A stretch of DNA of 64,000 bases. Origin: Hetaerina americana (taxonomy: Eukaryota; Arthropoda; Insecta; Odonata; Calopterygidae). The position numbers and the translations under genes were made by a program. Shown here one piece after another: positions 13,031 through 24,519 of the stretch. A model generated the notes under the pieces. That model saw only the letters and a list, made by a program, of their open reading frames with translations. It made no database searches and was not told the origin of the DNA. The stretch lies in assembly GCA_022747635.1 (NCBI GenBank), contig JAKTNV010000009.1:28807622-28871621 (forward strand), written 5' to 3'. Each line of letters begins with the position of its first letter. Position 1 is the stretch's first letter.

Positions 13031-13365
13031 GACCACCATTGAATGTTTCCCCGGTGGTGGACCGAATCGTTAATCATATTCCACCCAAACAATCTTGGCA
13101 TTTTTGTCTGTATCTCGAGTTTTATAAAGGCGAGGTCCTGAACACTGATTTTAAGTCGGGATATGCTCATTTCCTGTTCAGCTTATTTCTTTGGGCGGTC
13201 GGGATAAATGAAATCAAGTTCTATCTAACATTCTACTATAACCATTTGTCTTAAAAACTAGTTGTACCGTTTATCAGCTTTTGAGTGATTCAAAAGTAAT
13301 TCACGTTCATCCAAAATAGTCCCCTCTATCACAAATCGTAATGAAACGTTAATTAAGGGTATTTT

Positions 13366-13367
<2 letters not shown>
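13031..13367. other. Unassigned stretch
   Basis: Open frame 13,039-13,254 has no recognisable domain. Otherwise AT-rich. Confidence 0.35.

Positions 13368-13410
<43 letters not shown>
13368..13410. repeat. (TA)n microsatellite
   Basis: About 21 uninterrupted TA units directly abutting the LINE tail that begins at 13,411. Confidence 0.95.
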
Positions 13411-13412
<2 letters not shown>

Positions 13413-13560
13413 GTTAGGCAAACGAGGAAAGGGAAGGAACAGGATAGGGATTTTGGACGGGATGAAGGGAGGAAGAAAGTACTCAGAGATGAAGAGGGAC
13501 CTGATATAGAGTAGGATGATGGATTTTTTGTTTTGTTAGGAATAATAAAATGTTTGTTTG
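13411..13560 (+). pseudogene. LINE relic, last part of the reading frame
   Basis: The plus strand reads MLGKRGKGRNRIGILDGMKG then GRKYSEMKRDL and a stop. This is the G-K-R-G-R-G-R-P-R-I-LDG-K-G-Y-EMKR tail found at the 3' end of the main LINE family here. It is relatively well preserved. The 5' boundary coincides with the end of the (TA)n array. Confidence 0.6.
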
Positions 13561-13610
13561 GTAGTTCTGTCCATCCAAAAACCTACCTTAACCGGTAGTT
13601 TACCTTTAAA

Positions 13611-13611
13611 A

Positions 13612-13685
<74 letters not shown>
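13611..13685. repeat. (TA)n microsatellite with one phase break
   Basis: TA units run from 13,613 with a single extra T near 13,631, ending just left of the 13.7 kb foldback. Confidence 0.95.
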
Positions 13686-13688
<3 letters not shown>

Positions 13689-13698
13689 CAAAAACTTA

Positions 13699-13816
13699 TT
13701 CATCAGATATCGGATACGAAAATACTTTGTTCTTCCACATATATTTTATTATTCACTAAAGTGCAAAATAAAATATATGTGGACGAACAAAGCATTTTCT
13801 TTTCCGATATGAATCG
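13699..13816. repeat. Foldback (inverted repeat) with ~50-bp arms
   Basis: The left arm 13,699-13,750 (tcatcagatatcgg...tattttatt) and right arm 13,767-13,816 (aataaaatatatgtgg...ccgatatgaatcg) are reverse complements with a few mismatches, separated by ~16 bases. The outer end of the left arm contains CTGATGA on the minus strand. The size and layout resemble the foldbacks at 40.0 and 47.7 kb. No coding content. Confidence 0.8.
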
Positions 13817-14255
13817 CTTCCACTATTTGACGCCTCAAACCATTTTGCTCACCAGATAGTTGGTATACTCAATAATATGTTATCAAAGTATCGGCTGGTT
13901 TCAAGCTATGAAAACACTCCATTTTGCCTTAAAATTGTGCAGTACATTGAATTATGGACTATTTAATGGAAAAGTATTGAGTGCTTAAAACTCCTATGAA
14001 GTCAAGCCTGAAGCAGCAGAGTTTATTTGGTATAATTTATGGTATCTGAAACTTTTATTCTTTAAATTTTTTCCCCTTTATCGAGGTTTCACCAGCACAG
14101 TAATCAATTCGAAATTTATTTTGATAGTGGAAAGTAGAGCTCACCCTGAACAAGCCCTGAAATAAATGGCATCATGGCATTAAAAAGGGTGTCCATTCCC
14201 CACCATGCCACCATTCGGTTTGCAACGAGGTTTTTAGAATGAGCAAATCTTAATG
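13817..14255. other. Unassigned AT-rich stretch
   Basis: No feature recognised. Confidence 0.4.
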
Positions 14256-14372
14256 TTTGGAATTTAAACTGGGTTGTCCGTAGGTAACACCCTGGACTTG
14301 AACTCGGGTTTTCCCGATCAGAGTTTCTGCTTAAACTTTCCACTGAGTTACTATTTCGCTCCCTTGGATATG
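14256..14372 (-). repeat. tRNA-like repeat (second SINE type)
   Basis: On the minus strand an A-box-like TAGTAACTCAGTGG is followed ~40 bases later by a B-box-like GAGTTCAAGTCC within CCCGAGTTCAAGTCCAGGG. The anticodon arm does not pair properly and I can make no complete cloverleaf. I therefore read it as a tRNA-derived SINE head or tRNA pseudogene, not a working tRNA. Confidence 0.5.
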
Positions 14373-14999
14373 ATAAACATCTGCAGCACTTGCAGAAGAC
14401 CATTGGGAACCCTAAAGCAGTAAAACTCAATTTACCAAAAGAGTGGGCTTGTACCTTTTATGCTTTTGAGAGCCACAATTAATATCAGAAGTCACTCAAG
14501 CGGGCACTTTTTTTGATAAAATAAACTTTGCATGAGTGGTTTAACTTTAGAGTAAATAAAACGTACACTCTCGAATTATTTTGGCCGTAGCTTTAAAATA
14601 AATTCGGTTAGCTGCGAATTCTTCTGTTGCTCCATGTACATTAAGGTAATATTTTTATCAAAATTCCCGGGTCGAGTTGAGGGGTCATGAATTCAAGTGT
14701 ATTGTTTATTTGTAACCATATACACGTAAAGGTATTTTCGCGTGGAACTACCGGAACTAGTTTTTCGATTCAATACCCTTTCGCGTTACGACGTAGGGAG
14801 GGGGAGGGCAATCTTTTGCTAATTTCGATGGATTTCACGTTCGTAAGATGGGAACTTTTGTGGCACCCGTCGTTAATGCTCACGAAGGAAATCGCAATCC
14901 GGGACTTAGAAGATTCTTTGACTTACTCTTTTCATAGTGCGCCATTGACTTCTCCCCGAGAGTAGGCAGCGTTAGCAAGACAAACGCCTTCTGAGGGGC
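14373..14999. other. Unassigned stretch
   Basis: No coding or repeat signal beyond composition changes. Confidence 0.35.
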
Positions 15000-15480
15000 C
15001 GTGTGCTGGAAACTCATGTGGAGTCGCATCGTAATAGCCTCGGGAGGATGAAGTGTGTGGGGAAGGGGTCGCGGGAGTTGAAGATAGGATGGGATATGGG
15101 AATTGGACTCGGTTCCCTTCTCATCGGCGTATGCCTGTCTCTCCCCCCCCCCCCCGCAACCCTTCGTATTCCATCCCATTATGCAACCGTTACGAGGAGC
15201 GCCCCTTGCACAGACAACCCTGTCCCCTTCCCCACTCTCGTAATCGGACACCGCAGAGTGGCGCAGATAATAGAGAGCGGAGGTGCAGATTCTGTGGCGG
15301 CGGATGCGGACGCTTTCGTGGCGGCGGCGTGTGAGACGACTCCCCTGGCCATTAATCTCGCCGGAGTGGGATGAGGGCGGGGTTGATGGGTGTTTGAACT
15401 GAAGAGTAGGTGGTGGGTGGTCGAATGAGAGAGAGAGGGGAGGGGTCACATTATTACTGTTGTAGGGGAGAATAGATAGA
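15000..15480. other. GC-rich block
   Basis: G-rich with a C homopolymer at 15,141-15,154 and a CpG-dense part near 15,280-15,370 (ggcggcggatgcgg). A 243-codon minus-strand frame crosses it but is Ser/Pro/His/Arg-rich and lacks any domain, so I do not call a gene. Confidence 0.25.
15141..15225 (+). repeat. Duplicated segment, copy 1
   Basis: A poly-C run, then TTCGTATTCCATCCCATTAT and gcaaccgttac, then ttgcacagacaa. The same order recurs at 15,863-15,940 about 720 bases downstream. Confidence 0.7.
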
Positions 15481-15862
15481 GGAGAAGGGAACGAATAGGG
15501 GTGAAAAAGGAGGTTTATTTCATCTTCATACCGGTGAGAGGGAGAAGTGTGGGAGGAAGAAATTAACACCCTGTTACATGTATCATACTCCTTGTCTCTT
15601 TTTTGATGCAAAGCATTTTGTTTCCTTATCTATTTACTTTCGATTGCGAAAAAAATTGCACAAAATATTAAATCACGACAAGAGTATGCAGAGTTGGCTT
15701 CTGAGTGTTTTACTGCGTATACAGCGGTGCCAGCAGCTATTGGCGCCGTCCACGTACATATTAATTGATGATATTAATTATAAAAGAACTAGATGCGTCA
15801 GAATGAATGCCGTATATGTTCTCGAAAGGGTTGACGTAGTGGAACAACACATCGACATATTT

Positions 15863-15940
15863 CCCCCCCCCGTACCCATTCGTATTCCATCCCATTATGC
15901 AACCGTTACTAGGTGACTAACTACTTTGCACAGACAATCC
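15863..15940 (+). repeat. Duplicated segment, copy 2
   Basis: A poly-C run and attcgtattccatcccatta, with gcaaccgttac and ttgcacagacaatc, matching the segment at 15,141-15,225. It diverges between the two anchored blocks. It could be a local duplication or two copies of an unknown dispersed repeat. Confidence 0.7.
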
Positions 15941-16639
15941 GGACAAAACATTACTTTGTGGTAACAATACCTCTGGCCGAATATGGGGACACCACGTTAG
16001 GTACATCTATAGACCTGTATTTGTAGAGACTTGACTTCATTAGACGAAAGTTTGAAAAATAATATAGCGAAAATTTAAAGAGAGGTATTAGTTCTTCTTT
16101 ATCATTTCGTCCCTTGAGTGAGATTTTGGAACTATGGAAATAAGGGTCTCATTTCGAATTTAAACAAGATAAATATAGATAAAAGCTACTCCTTACGTGA
16201 AGAAACGTCAAAAGTCATAAAACCTCACATTTTTTTCTCTTTTGCTAACCTAGTTTGTCGATCATTGGAAGTACGAGGAATGCATTCTCGACGTGTACTA
16301 TTAGATGTGCATTAGTCATCCGATGTTAATCCTGGCACAAAGGGAATTAGTACATTCTCACATTGATAAGAATATAAATTGCGGAAACCTTAAACCTAAC
16401 GTGATAAGGGTAATTACAATTATTATCTTCAAAATGACCTATTGCTACGGTTTCAACTGACTCCTTTTACAAAGGGCTGTTCTCATAAAACGATTAAGAT
16501 AAGCATTTTTATTTCATACATTTTCACATGAATGTCATCTCAGTAAGTTTTAATGAGGAAAAAAGAATTGAATTGCATTTTTCGATATTATGTATAATAT
16601 AAATTTTGTATTGTCTAAACTTTTTTATTTAAGTAAGAT
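15941..16639. other. Unassigned AT-rich stretch
   Basis: Nothing recognised. Confidence 0.4.
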
Positions 16640-16930
16640 AATAGGCTTAAATTGAAGTATTTTGAGATGCGGGTAGGGAGACGGACGGAAAAGGTAAAAT
16701 TGATGGAAGGGAAAACGAAGTACTCGGCATGATCAAGGGAGAGAGATTATTGTTGGAAGAGATCGAAAGGAGGCAGGAAAGATGGATACAGAGAATTGTT
16801 ATTGGCGATGAAATGTTGAAGACTGTGATAAGGGGTAGAGCGTTAGGCAAGCAAGGCAAGGAAGGAAAGGAAGACATTTTGGATGGAGTGAAGGTGGTAG
16901 AAAGTATGTGAAGTTGAAGAAGAGTTTATT
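16640..16930 (+). pseudogene. LINE relic, C-terminal tail
   Basis: One continuous frame (16,729-16,911) reads MIKGERLLLEEIERRQERWI, then QRIVIGDEMLKTVIRGR, then ILDGVKVVESM. This is the E-R-LL-I-RRQ-WI-H-RGD-LLKTVIEGR-G-LDG-K-Y tail of the main LINE family. Just upstream, in another frame, is a RRTEKVKLMEGKT-like piece. It is one of the cleanest copies but covers only the last ~90 codons. Nothing suggests it is expressed. Confidence 0.7.
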
Positions 16931-17379
16931 TTAGTAAGGGTCGGCAGGTTACATTTCTTCACTATGTTTCTCCTTCGCTACATTTCTTAGCGATGCCTTG
17001 TTATGTGAGACTAAAGAATGTAGCGAAGTCCAGTCCGTGTCCATTCGAAACCTAACATAAACGGTAGAATAATAAATAAATTTTCCGCGGTTAAATTAAC
17101 TTTGAAGCGCATGGTGTACAGGAAAACGCATCTTACACTCACTAAAAGTCAGATTATGTCACAGAAACAGTCAACGACAGAAAGTCAGTCCCGCTGTTCC
17201 CGAAAATACGAAATCGGATTCCGCATCATAATTCAAGGATGTGAAACCACCCATATTTAGAATAAAAGGTTTTCAGTATTAAATTTAGGCGATAAGAGTA
17301 ATGGGTAACAAAGAACAACACAATTAGTGCTCTGTTATCCACTTAGCCCAAGTTTACTCGTTTGCCATTGAAAATCTAA
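16931..17379. other. Unassigned AT-rich stretch
   Basis: Nothing recognised. Confidence 0.4.
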
Positions 17380-17530
17380 TCTCTCTTTTAAAGCCTAAAG
17401 CTTGACCATCAGCAAACCTAACTGATTTAATAAATTCTCCACCGATTTTCATTCCTACCTCCAGCTCTTTCCATGCTCCTTTCACTGTTTACTCCATATA
17501 TACGTATAACTGCGGAGTGATAATGGACAT
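17380..17530 (-). pseudogene. LINE relic, reverse transcriptase active-site region
   Basis: The minus strand reads VKGAWKELEVGMKIGGEFIK then SVRFADGQAL. This is the stretch that carries the catalytic F-A-D-D box of LINE reverse transcriptases. Here the second aspartate is glycine (FADG), so the copy would be inactive even without its truncation. The same region is found at 32.8 kb. A piece before it (VIRIYME) resembles the L-F-N-I-Y-E motif that normally precedes it. Confidence 0.65.
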
Positions 17531-18598
17531 CAATTATCTTACCCCTCTTCTGAACACTGTCCATCTCGACTCTCCATCTGCCACCGCAACCAGTCTTCCG
17601 CTCAAATTCCACTCTCATAAATTCGACGAATTAGTCCATAAAAACAATTTCTGCCACATTTTCCTAAACCTTACAGTAGTTCCGCGGGCACTTGGGACTT
17701 GGAATATGAAATTCTTTATTGGGAACATTATAGATGGTATGTCCTGTCGAGGGAGATCGGAGCAGAAGTGCATCATCATCCAAGTATATGGATTTCAGAT
17801 TAATGCTGTACCTATCCATAAATGAATTTGTGTTAAAGAGAGAAGAATCAAAGGCTGCACTCAACCAGTTTTCGGTTGGGAATGCTAATAATGATAAAAA
17901 ATTAGATTAAACGGAAAATGATTGCATTAGTCTCTCTTATCAATCAACAATCCGCTAGACCAAAGCATTAAGTGATTTCTATTCATCTAGTCTCGCCAAT
18001 CTTTCTTTCAATTCCACAAACATTTCTGAAGTGGTTTGTTCACTCTGCTTGTTGGATGGTAGATAAGAATAGATAAGTTGATTTAAATAAAACTAAAGTC
18101 TGTGTAATTTAGTTATATATACACTATATTATGAATGTAGTATAATTGTAATAACGATTAAAATACTACCATTTTAACTAGTCCTACAATCGTAAAAGTG
18201 ATTTCCACACTTATTTGGTTAAAATAGCGCAAAAAAGAGTTTGTTTTAGGGAAAAAAATTTGAATGCCTTTTAATTTTAACGTTCCCTTTAGCCCTTAAA
18301 TGTCTAATGAATGCATTATTTTACCACTTTCAAACGAACACGTTCTTTCTTTTCTGTGCTTCAAGCAATCCAAAGGAGTATAATTTTTCCCTTCTTTGAA
18401 GTTGACAGTCCCTCCTGCTAATTATACACTGGGATTAAGGAGCTTAAAACTTTCACACATTTTCCGCGCGTTTAGCAATTATATGACGGAACGAAAGTCA
18501 GGAACCGTCTCTCGGTTGCGCCACTGTAAGATAAATATATCTCCATCTCTCTCTTGTATATCGTCTGTAAGTGTGTGTGTATTTATATATATGTGTAC

Positions 18599-18601
<3 letters not shown>
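17531..18601. other. Unassigned stretch
   Basis: An open frame at 17,517-17,825 has no recognised domain. The remainder is AT-rich. Confidence 0.35.
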
Positions 18602-18672
<71 letters not shown>

Positions 18673-18689
18673 TATATATATATATATAG
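18602..18689. repeat. (TA)n microsatellite
   Basis: More than 40 TA units with one interruption (actata) near 18,671. Tyr/Ile-rich frames through it are artefacts. Confidence 0.95.
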
Positions 18690-19270
18690 TATCTGCACAT
18701 CCCCATTGTCCGCGTGCGGTGAGGCATTTTTGTCGTTGAATTTCCTCCTCTTTTCTCTGTCTCCGCGGCACGTCCCTTCCCACCAGCACCGTTCGAGAGA
18801 GAGAAATAAGGGGCCGGAGGAAGAAGTCTGGTCTGGGGGGAGTTGTATGAGGAGCTGGGTGGGGAATAGGGGTGAGAGGAGGAGTGAGGAAGAATAAGGA
18901 GTGGTTGGGATGGGGTGAACGGGAGAGGGAGGCGTCGGGGAGTACGGAAATGAAGGCGTCGAGCAGATAGCGGCGTCAAGAGAGGGCGTTTCAACAAAAA
19001 GGCGGGAAGAGGGCGAGAAAAGGCCGCGGCGATAAAAGGAGGTGAAGGCGCCGTTGGTGCCATTGTGAGAGGCTTGGGAGGGCGTGTGGCAGGCGGAGGG
19101 GTGGTGGAGGGCGGGAGGAGGAAATGTAAGAAAGGGTGGGGGTGGTTGGTGTTGGTCTCTTTTTTTATAGGATGGGAAAAGAAAGGGCGGCGTGTGGTTG
19201 GAGGGGTCTTAGGAATGGGTAGGGAATAAGTCTATCGCGTTGATGTATGTGTGTGTGTGTTTATGCGGGG
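18690..19270. other. Purine-skewed GC-rich block
   Basis: Strongly G/A-rich on + with scattered CpG (aaggccgcggcgataaaagg near 19,020). The minus-strand frame across it is Pro/Ser-rich and compositional. No core promoter is convincing. Confidence 0.25.
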
Positions 19271-20330
19271 GAGAGGGGTAAGTTTAGGGTGTTCTCATGG
19301 TACAGGGGGGAGAAGGAGCATTTCCTCTGATAAGTGCCCGATGGCCTAGGATCATGGTGCTTTCAATAAGATATGCGCTGGTTTTCTGGACATGGAGAAT
19401 GTATTCGGTTGGAAGACAGCATAATGCTAAGGGGATCGAAAAGTGAGGAAAGGAGACGATATTGAAATAAGTATTGATGCGCATTCCCAGTTCAGCATAG
19501 AGAATGAATCATTAAAAGGCTAAGGAACAGTTCAGAAAAAATTTTGGTATTTTCCGATCTCATATTGTTCAGGGGAATAAACAAAATTCCAAGGTAAATC
19601 AGTAACGACTGATTCTTGATGAAATCGAAGGAAAATCTTAGATGCTTCTCTAAAAGGAAAATTTGGACAGCATTTTTCGGTGAAACTTAATTATTTAGAA
19701 AACATTGGTTCAATTGCATCATAATTAAAAGTAGAAAGTAATAATTTAATAAGTAATTAATAAAAATAATTTTGCCAGTCCCCTACGATGGGGACTAGTA
19801 CTTAGCATCATAAAAAACGGGCATTCAATGAAATTTCAACCAGTATTTAAAAATTCATTATATAGTTATGCCTCTTTCACAGGCATGGACCATACTAATT
19901 AATATTGATAAAAAATATTAAAATCGTAAAATAAGACGCTGGTGATGTTGATTGTAATATAAGATGTTGATGTTGATTTTTAAAAGGTTTAATAATGCTC
20001 TATCTGTGAAAACTACATGTGCTCTCATAAATTTAATCAATTTCTAAAACACATGTTGCATCGTAAAATCTTATTTCGTCCTTGTTGGTAGAATTCCTTC
20101 TTTACCGAGCTAATTCTGTTCACTGTATTAAACTCTACCGCAAAACTATGTTTTCTAATGATTTCGAATGGTAACGCCTTATGGCAATGTCGTGGAACTC
20201 AATAATCTCAGTGTATTTCCTTTAGTAATGCGTTATTATAATGCAAGAATAATAATCACCCCGCATTCATTCAAGTTACTCCGCGAATTTTAACTTTTGT
20301 TGCTAGAGTTACCTACTGATTCTACAGCGT
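19271..20330. other. Unassigned AT-rich stretch
   Basis: No feature recognised. Confidence 0.4.
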
Positions 20331-20960
20331 AAGCATTGGAGCCTAAAGGTGAAATTCCCTTGCTTATTATTATCTTTTCTGAGATGTTATTATTTCGTAA
20401 CTTCGGTGACTGTTACCGGTTAATAATTTGGACGAAGAAATTCTTTATTTTCGATGAAGTCCATTCAATTTTTTCGGCTCCGGAATATAGGATATACAGC
20501 TTGGTCAACATCTTCAAACGCCTTCTTCTAATAAAAATATGGAGTGAAAACACTCCCATTTCCTCCTTTGTGGGAACTCCTAATATATAGATTGCCTTTT
20601 TTCCCCTCCGTTTCGGAATTCTTCTGCCTGATGTTTAATCGTTTGGATATTTCTTGTCAGAAGTTTGTTTCAGTGAAGCTTATGGTACGACTTTGTTAAT
20701 TTGTTATTCAATTTTTGTGGGAATTAGGGCAAGTCTTCAAAAACACTTCCATAATCCCACTGAAGTCTCTCAGTTGTAGAAAAGTCGTCGTAAATCTTTC
20801 GTTATGTGTTTTATCAACTTTCAAGGATGCAATCATCCTTAGTTCAATGCCAGGAGTAACTCCGCGTCTCTTAATTCTGCACAAATCTTATACTGCTAAA
20901 TATATATTCTTCATTAACTCAAACCCAGAATTTTAACCTACTTTTCTTTCTCCCCTTGTG
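20331..20960. other. Pyrimidine-rich stretch, possible decayed element on minus strand
   Basis: On the minus strand one frame reads IYILGVPTKEEMG...RRRRLKMLTKLYI and a second has KKAFEDVD, faintly reminiscent of the K-A-F-D-V-D motif of LINE polymerases. The match is too weak to call. Confidence 0.2.
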
Positions 20961-21479
20961 TTTCTCGGTTCAAATATTTTATATTCTAGTTTTCAGATAT
21001 TCTTCAATTTATTCACCTTTTCTCAGTTTTCTATTTTAATTTAACCTATTGCAAACCTACCAATGGAAATTGAGTGGATCGGTTTCTGTGTGTCCCCTTA
21101 TGCGTTCCGGATTCCAGATTTTATTATTCTGTCTAAAGAAGTGATTGCTTTTCAATCTTCCCTGACTTTTCGGGCTATGCCATTTATAATTATTTTTCCT
21201 TGTGGTTTTCCTTTCTCGACTCCTGATTTTAATACTTTCTTCCATATATCCGCTATCAATCTTCGTCCATTATCTCGATATTTCCTTTCACAGACTCACA
21301 CATCATCATAGGTAATCAATCAGAGAATTTATTTGTAGCTGCTCTAAAATCTATGTATCTTGTTCCTTACCTATCTCATTATACATGCATACTGTCTACG
21401 TTTTTCATATTCTGATTTCCGTAGTTAACTCTACTCGTAGGCCTCCCCTCATATGTAAGTTCTCCCCTTTGTTTTTTTC
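20961..21479. other. Unassigned stretch
   Basis: Open frames on both strands lack recognisable motifs. Confidence 0.35.
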
Positions 21480-21770
21480 AATTGAAAACTTCACACATGC
21501 TATTTTTCCTGTTGAAATGTCCAATTAGTTTCCCTTTTCTTCTTGTGGTTTTCATAGGCTTCTCTCTTTACCCCACTTTTGAAGATACTTTTTCATGCTT
21601 GCTACTCTCCCAACCCATTTTATTTTCAGTACTCTTTTTTAGCACCATATTTTTATCGTCTCCAATCTGCTTTTCTCTGCTGCTCCCATCGTACACGTTT
21701 GACATCAATAGAAAAGGAAACTACATGCATAAATTTTTATGGACTTCTCACTTAAGTCTATTCTAGTACT
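21480..21770 (-). pseudogene. LINE relic, post-polymerase region
   Basis: The minus strand gives, in nearly one frame, CSFLFY-CQTCTMGAAEKSRL, then ETIKIWC-KRVLKIKWVGRV, then KYLQKWGKERSL. The alignment to the family pattern (L-Y-G-C-E-T-W-T, A-E-K-S-R-L-E-A-F-E-M-W-C-R-R, I-K-W-D-R-V, V-G-E-R-L) is easy to follow by eye. The diagnostic G-C-E-T-W is mutated to stop-C-Q-T-C. The SINE-A copy at 21.8 kb lies immediately beside it. Confidence 0.7.
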
Positions 21771-21792
21771 ATCTGCCGTAAGTAGAGGTTTG

Positions 21793-22096
21793 GTAGTAGT
21801 TGTAGGGGAGGTGACCGACAGCTGAGGTCACTTGGACAATTAGGGATGGATGAGTAAGGAGAAAGGGTGGAGAAAAACTCGGCGTAGGCATTAGTCTGCT
21901 ATAAAAAAAGGCACCAAGGGGCCCGCGGTTTAACATCTCATCTGACGGACGATATACTCACTTAAAGTGCTCTCCACAAAACACTTCAAGGAGAGATCGG
22001 GATATCACTGAAAAATATCTGTCACCTCCAGGATTTGAACCCGGGTCCTCTGGGTGGGAAGCAAGTACGCCAGCCACCTCAATATCCCGATCCCCT
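21793..22096 (-). repeat. SINE-A copy 3
   Basis: Minus-strand full-length copy. Tail gtagtagttgtagggg at the left, body with gtttaacatctcatctgacg, B box as aggatttgaacccggg near 22,029, head ending at atatcccgatccc. No clear target duplication. Confidence 0.8.
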
Positions 22097-22315
22097 AGGA
22101 GGTGTTTCTTCAGGTAGTCATTCCTATCCCTTCTTCGGCTGCCTAAACAGCAACATGAATCCTTTTGTTCCACTGTCTTACCCTAGTCTTACACATCATA
22201 ACGTGTCATCGAACATCTTCTCTATTTCGATTTCCGACCAATTTATTTAGTTGTAACCTTCTTTAGCTTGAGCTCTTTATTTTATTAATCTAAATTTAGA
22301 GCTTAAACACCTCAA

Positions 22316-22510
22316 AGTGGGCTATGGTAGCCTAGTAATGAGAGCGTTCGCCTTTTGACAGGAGGGTTCAAATACTGTGTGATACCTATGGAGAAAACCC
22401 GATTTTTTTTTAATTTTAAATATTCTTGTCGCTGTACCTTCGCGGGAAACCAAATGGTGACACAGGAAACGAAACCAACCCACCTACCATGTTTATGAGT
22501 GAATTTCACA
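22316..22510 (+). repeat. tRNA-headed SINE, type C
   Basis: A-box-like TGGTAGCCTAGTAATGAGAG starts at 22,325 and a B-box-like GGTTCAAATAC lies ~40 bases on, the normal tRNA promoter spacing. The body then contains a T-rich run and cgcgggaaaccaa...gtgaatttcaca. The 51.0-51.25 kb segment appears to be a relative on the other strand. Confidence 0.5.
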
Positions 22511-23360
22511 CGCCTTAGAGCGTTAGTGTTCCTTCCATTCTCGATTAAACCAGCTTTCGGGCTGAATTCTGTAGTTCAATGATGGATGGAAAATGCTTCG
22601 AGGCAAATGTACCGAGAACTAAAAATCAGTGATTCTAAGAGAAAACATACCGTCTGGAAAGGTTCACTCTAGTTTGGAATTTTCATGTTTGAAAAATTTT
22701 TTCGTTGGGTTAACTGCATTATTGCTTTCGCTGCCTGTTTCGGACATTGCTGCAGTGGTGTTTGTTTGACCCTGTTGTCCTTATCGTGGTTCCCGCCCAA
22801 TAATCCATATTTTATCGAGTAGAACTCTGGACCGGAATGTTTTCCGTCCTCCGTCATTGTGTTGTATCTTAGGAGTTGCATGTAGTTCTTCATTTTTTTA
22901 TAAAGTAAGAAGAATATGTTCATATATTTCACAGTTATTATGGCCCATCTCATGCATGGCACACTAATTTTTTACAATCAGCGCGAGAAAAAATTGAAAC
23001 ATATAAATCCGAAGTAGGGGTTGAAGTAATCTTTTGTTGTTTTTTATTTTGTTTTCAAGTGCATGATTACCGTCCACTCTTCAATATTACCTACATTCAT
23101 GAGTAGTTGTAGTGATGACTTTAAAAACTGATCCATGACCTATGCATAATAATAACTAGTTCTTTATAGCGAGGAATTTTATCTGAGGGATCGAGCGAGA
23201 AATATTTACTTTTACCGGAAATAAAGGAAAATAAAAATAACTAATCTTTGGCTAAAAAAGATTTTGTTATCATCTTCTATCATTGAGAAAGGTACAAATT
23301 TTGTAAAAGGAATTAAAAGCATCCCGCAATTATTGTAAAAATAAAATTACTTGGGAAATT
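22511..23360. other. Unassigned stretch
   Basis: A 97-codon minus-strand frame (22,669-22,962) matches nothing I know. Otherwise AT-rich. Confidence 0.35.
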
Positions 23361-23830
23361 TCAGTAAGGCTAACGATTTTTGGTGCAAATGGCAACGCCC
23401 TTCTCGGAGAATTTGGATCGTAAGTGTAGTACTCGTTCTGGCGTATCTCTAATAACGCACACCGCTGCGGCGAAACATTTAAATAAAATCAATACCGTCA
23501 TGTACATAGGGGGCCCTTCTTCGCCATAAAAATCCAACGTATATTCACGATCACTTGAAACTAGACTGAATATCGAATGCAAATGAAAAGGGGAGACATT
23601 CGGATCCAATATTTCCAGCTAAGAGGACAGGCGGCGCCATTTAAAATACCTCTTTATGTGGCATTATACCGGGCGGAAGATCCGAAAACGTCGAAGCTCT
23701 TGGAGGGGAGGGAGGGAGGTGTAAAAGGGTTCGCCACCCCTATAAAAAGAGGAGAAGGGGGAGGGAACTCCCAAAGGCGGGTACACCAACCCTCCATCCA
23801 GCTAAAATTTCTTCCTCGCCAACCCTACCC
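23361..23830. other. Motif-dense mixed segment, possible regulatory DNA
   Basis: Non-repetitive DNA with CpG words and A/T homeodomain-like words interleaved (cgccataaaaatcc, ggcgccatttaaaatacc, ctctttatgtggcattatac). A TATA-like CCCCTATAAAAAGAGG lies at 23,737-23,752 without a matching initiator ~30 bases downstream. Inference only. Confidence 0.2.
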
Positions 23831-24519
23831 TACCCTTCCACCCCCATCCTGTCCAACGCACTCCCTACTATCTCACTCCATACTTTCCCCGAATCCTTTT
23901 CTTCCACTCTTTCATTTTTACTATCCAACTATGACTCCCTCACATTCTTCTGGTAGATCTCATTTCTCAAATGTCGAACTTTTTCTCCAAAATCCTTTAC
24001 ACCCTGGAATTGGCTCGTTGAACATTAGAAGGAACCCTTAACTTTTGTGCACCTCCCGGCAGAAGTGCATTTTGTGGTTCAATATAATGGTCACAATTAG
24101 TCATAAAAATTCGTGTTTTTTCCATAAGTGTCTTCGTCGTACAAGCGAAAAGTTTACTAACAACACCAATATTATGTAGCAGGTAAAGCATTGATTTATT
24201 TACTATTCTATAAATTATTTCGTTGCTGCTGATATGTTTGGCCGACAGCGACTTTCTTAACATCACGTTACGAATGACCTATTTTTTACCTTAAAAAATT
24301 TAGTTTATTTTGATTCCTGATTTCTATTATTCGTACCTGAGGCTGGTCTAAATCGAAATATCGTTACAGTACTGAAACAATTTCACTGTGAAATCAGTCA
24401 TTGTATTCTGCTATTTTTAAAAATATTATCTCTTTTCTGCCGGCTTAGAGTCGGTTTTGATGGATTCTGACGCTACATAATTTTCTTCTCGTGAGCTCTA
24501 GTTGACATGACACAAAATG
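23831..24519. other. Unassigned stretch
   Basis: C/T-rich to ~24,000, then AT-rich. No feature recognised. Confidence 0.35.

Noticed and set aside
12499..13042. Overlapping open frames in a CpG-rich block
   Set aside because: Three or more frames open at once on both strands, with no homology that I can see; expected from high GC.
14256..14372. Functional tRNA gene
   Set aside because: A- and B-box-like words are present but the anticodon arm and acceptor stem do not form.
14880..15611. 243-codon open frame on the minus strand
   Set aside because: Low-complexity Ser/Pro/His/Arg content across a GC-rich block and no recognisable domain or splice context.
18479..19063. Tyr/Ile repeat protein
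   Set aside because: Translation of a (TA)n microsatellite plus skewed flank.
22319..22377. Functional tRNA gene
   Set aside because: tRNA-like promoter boxes only; no complete cloverleaf and a SINE-like body follows.
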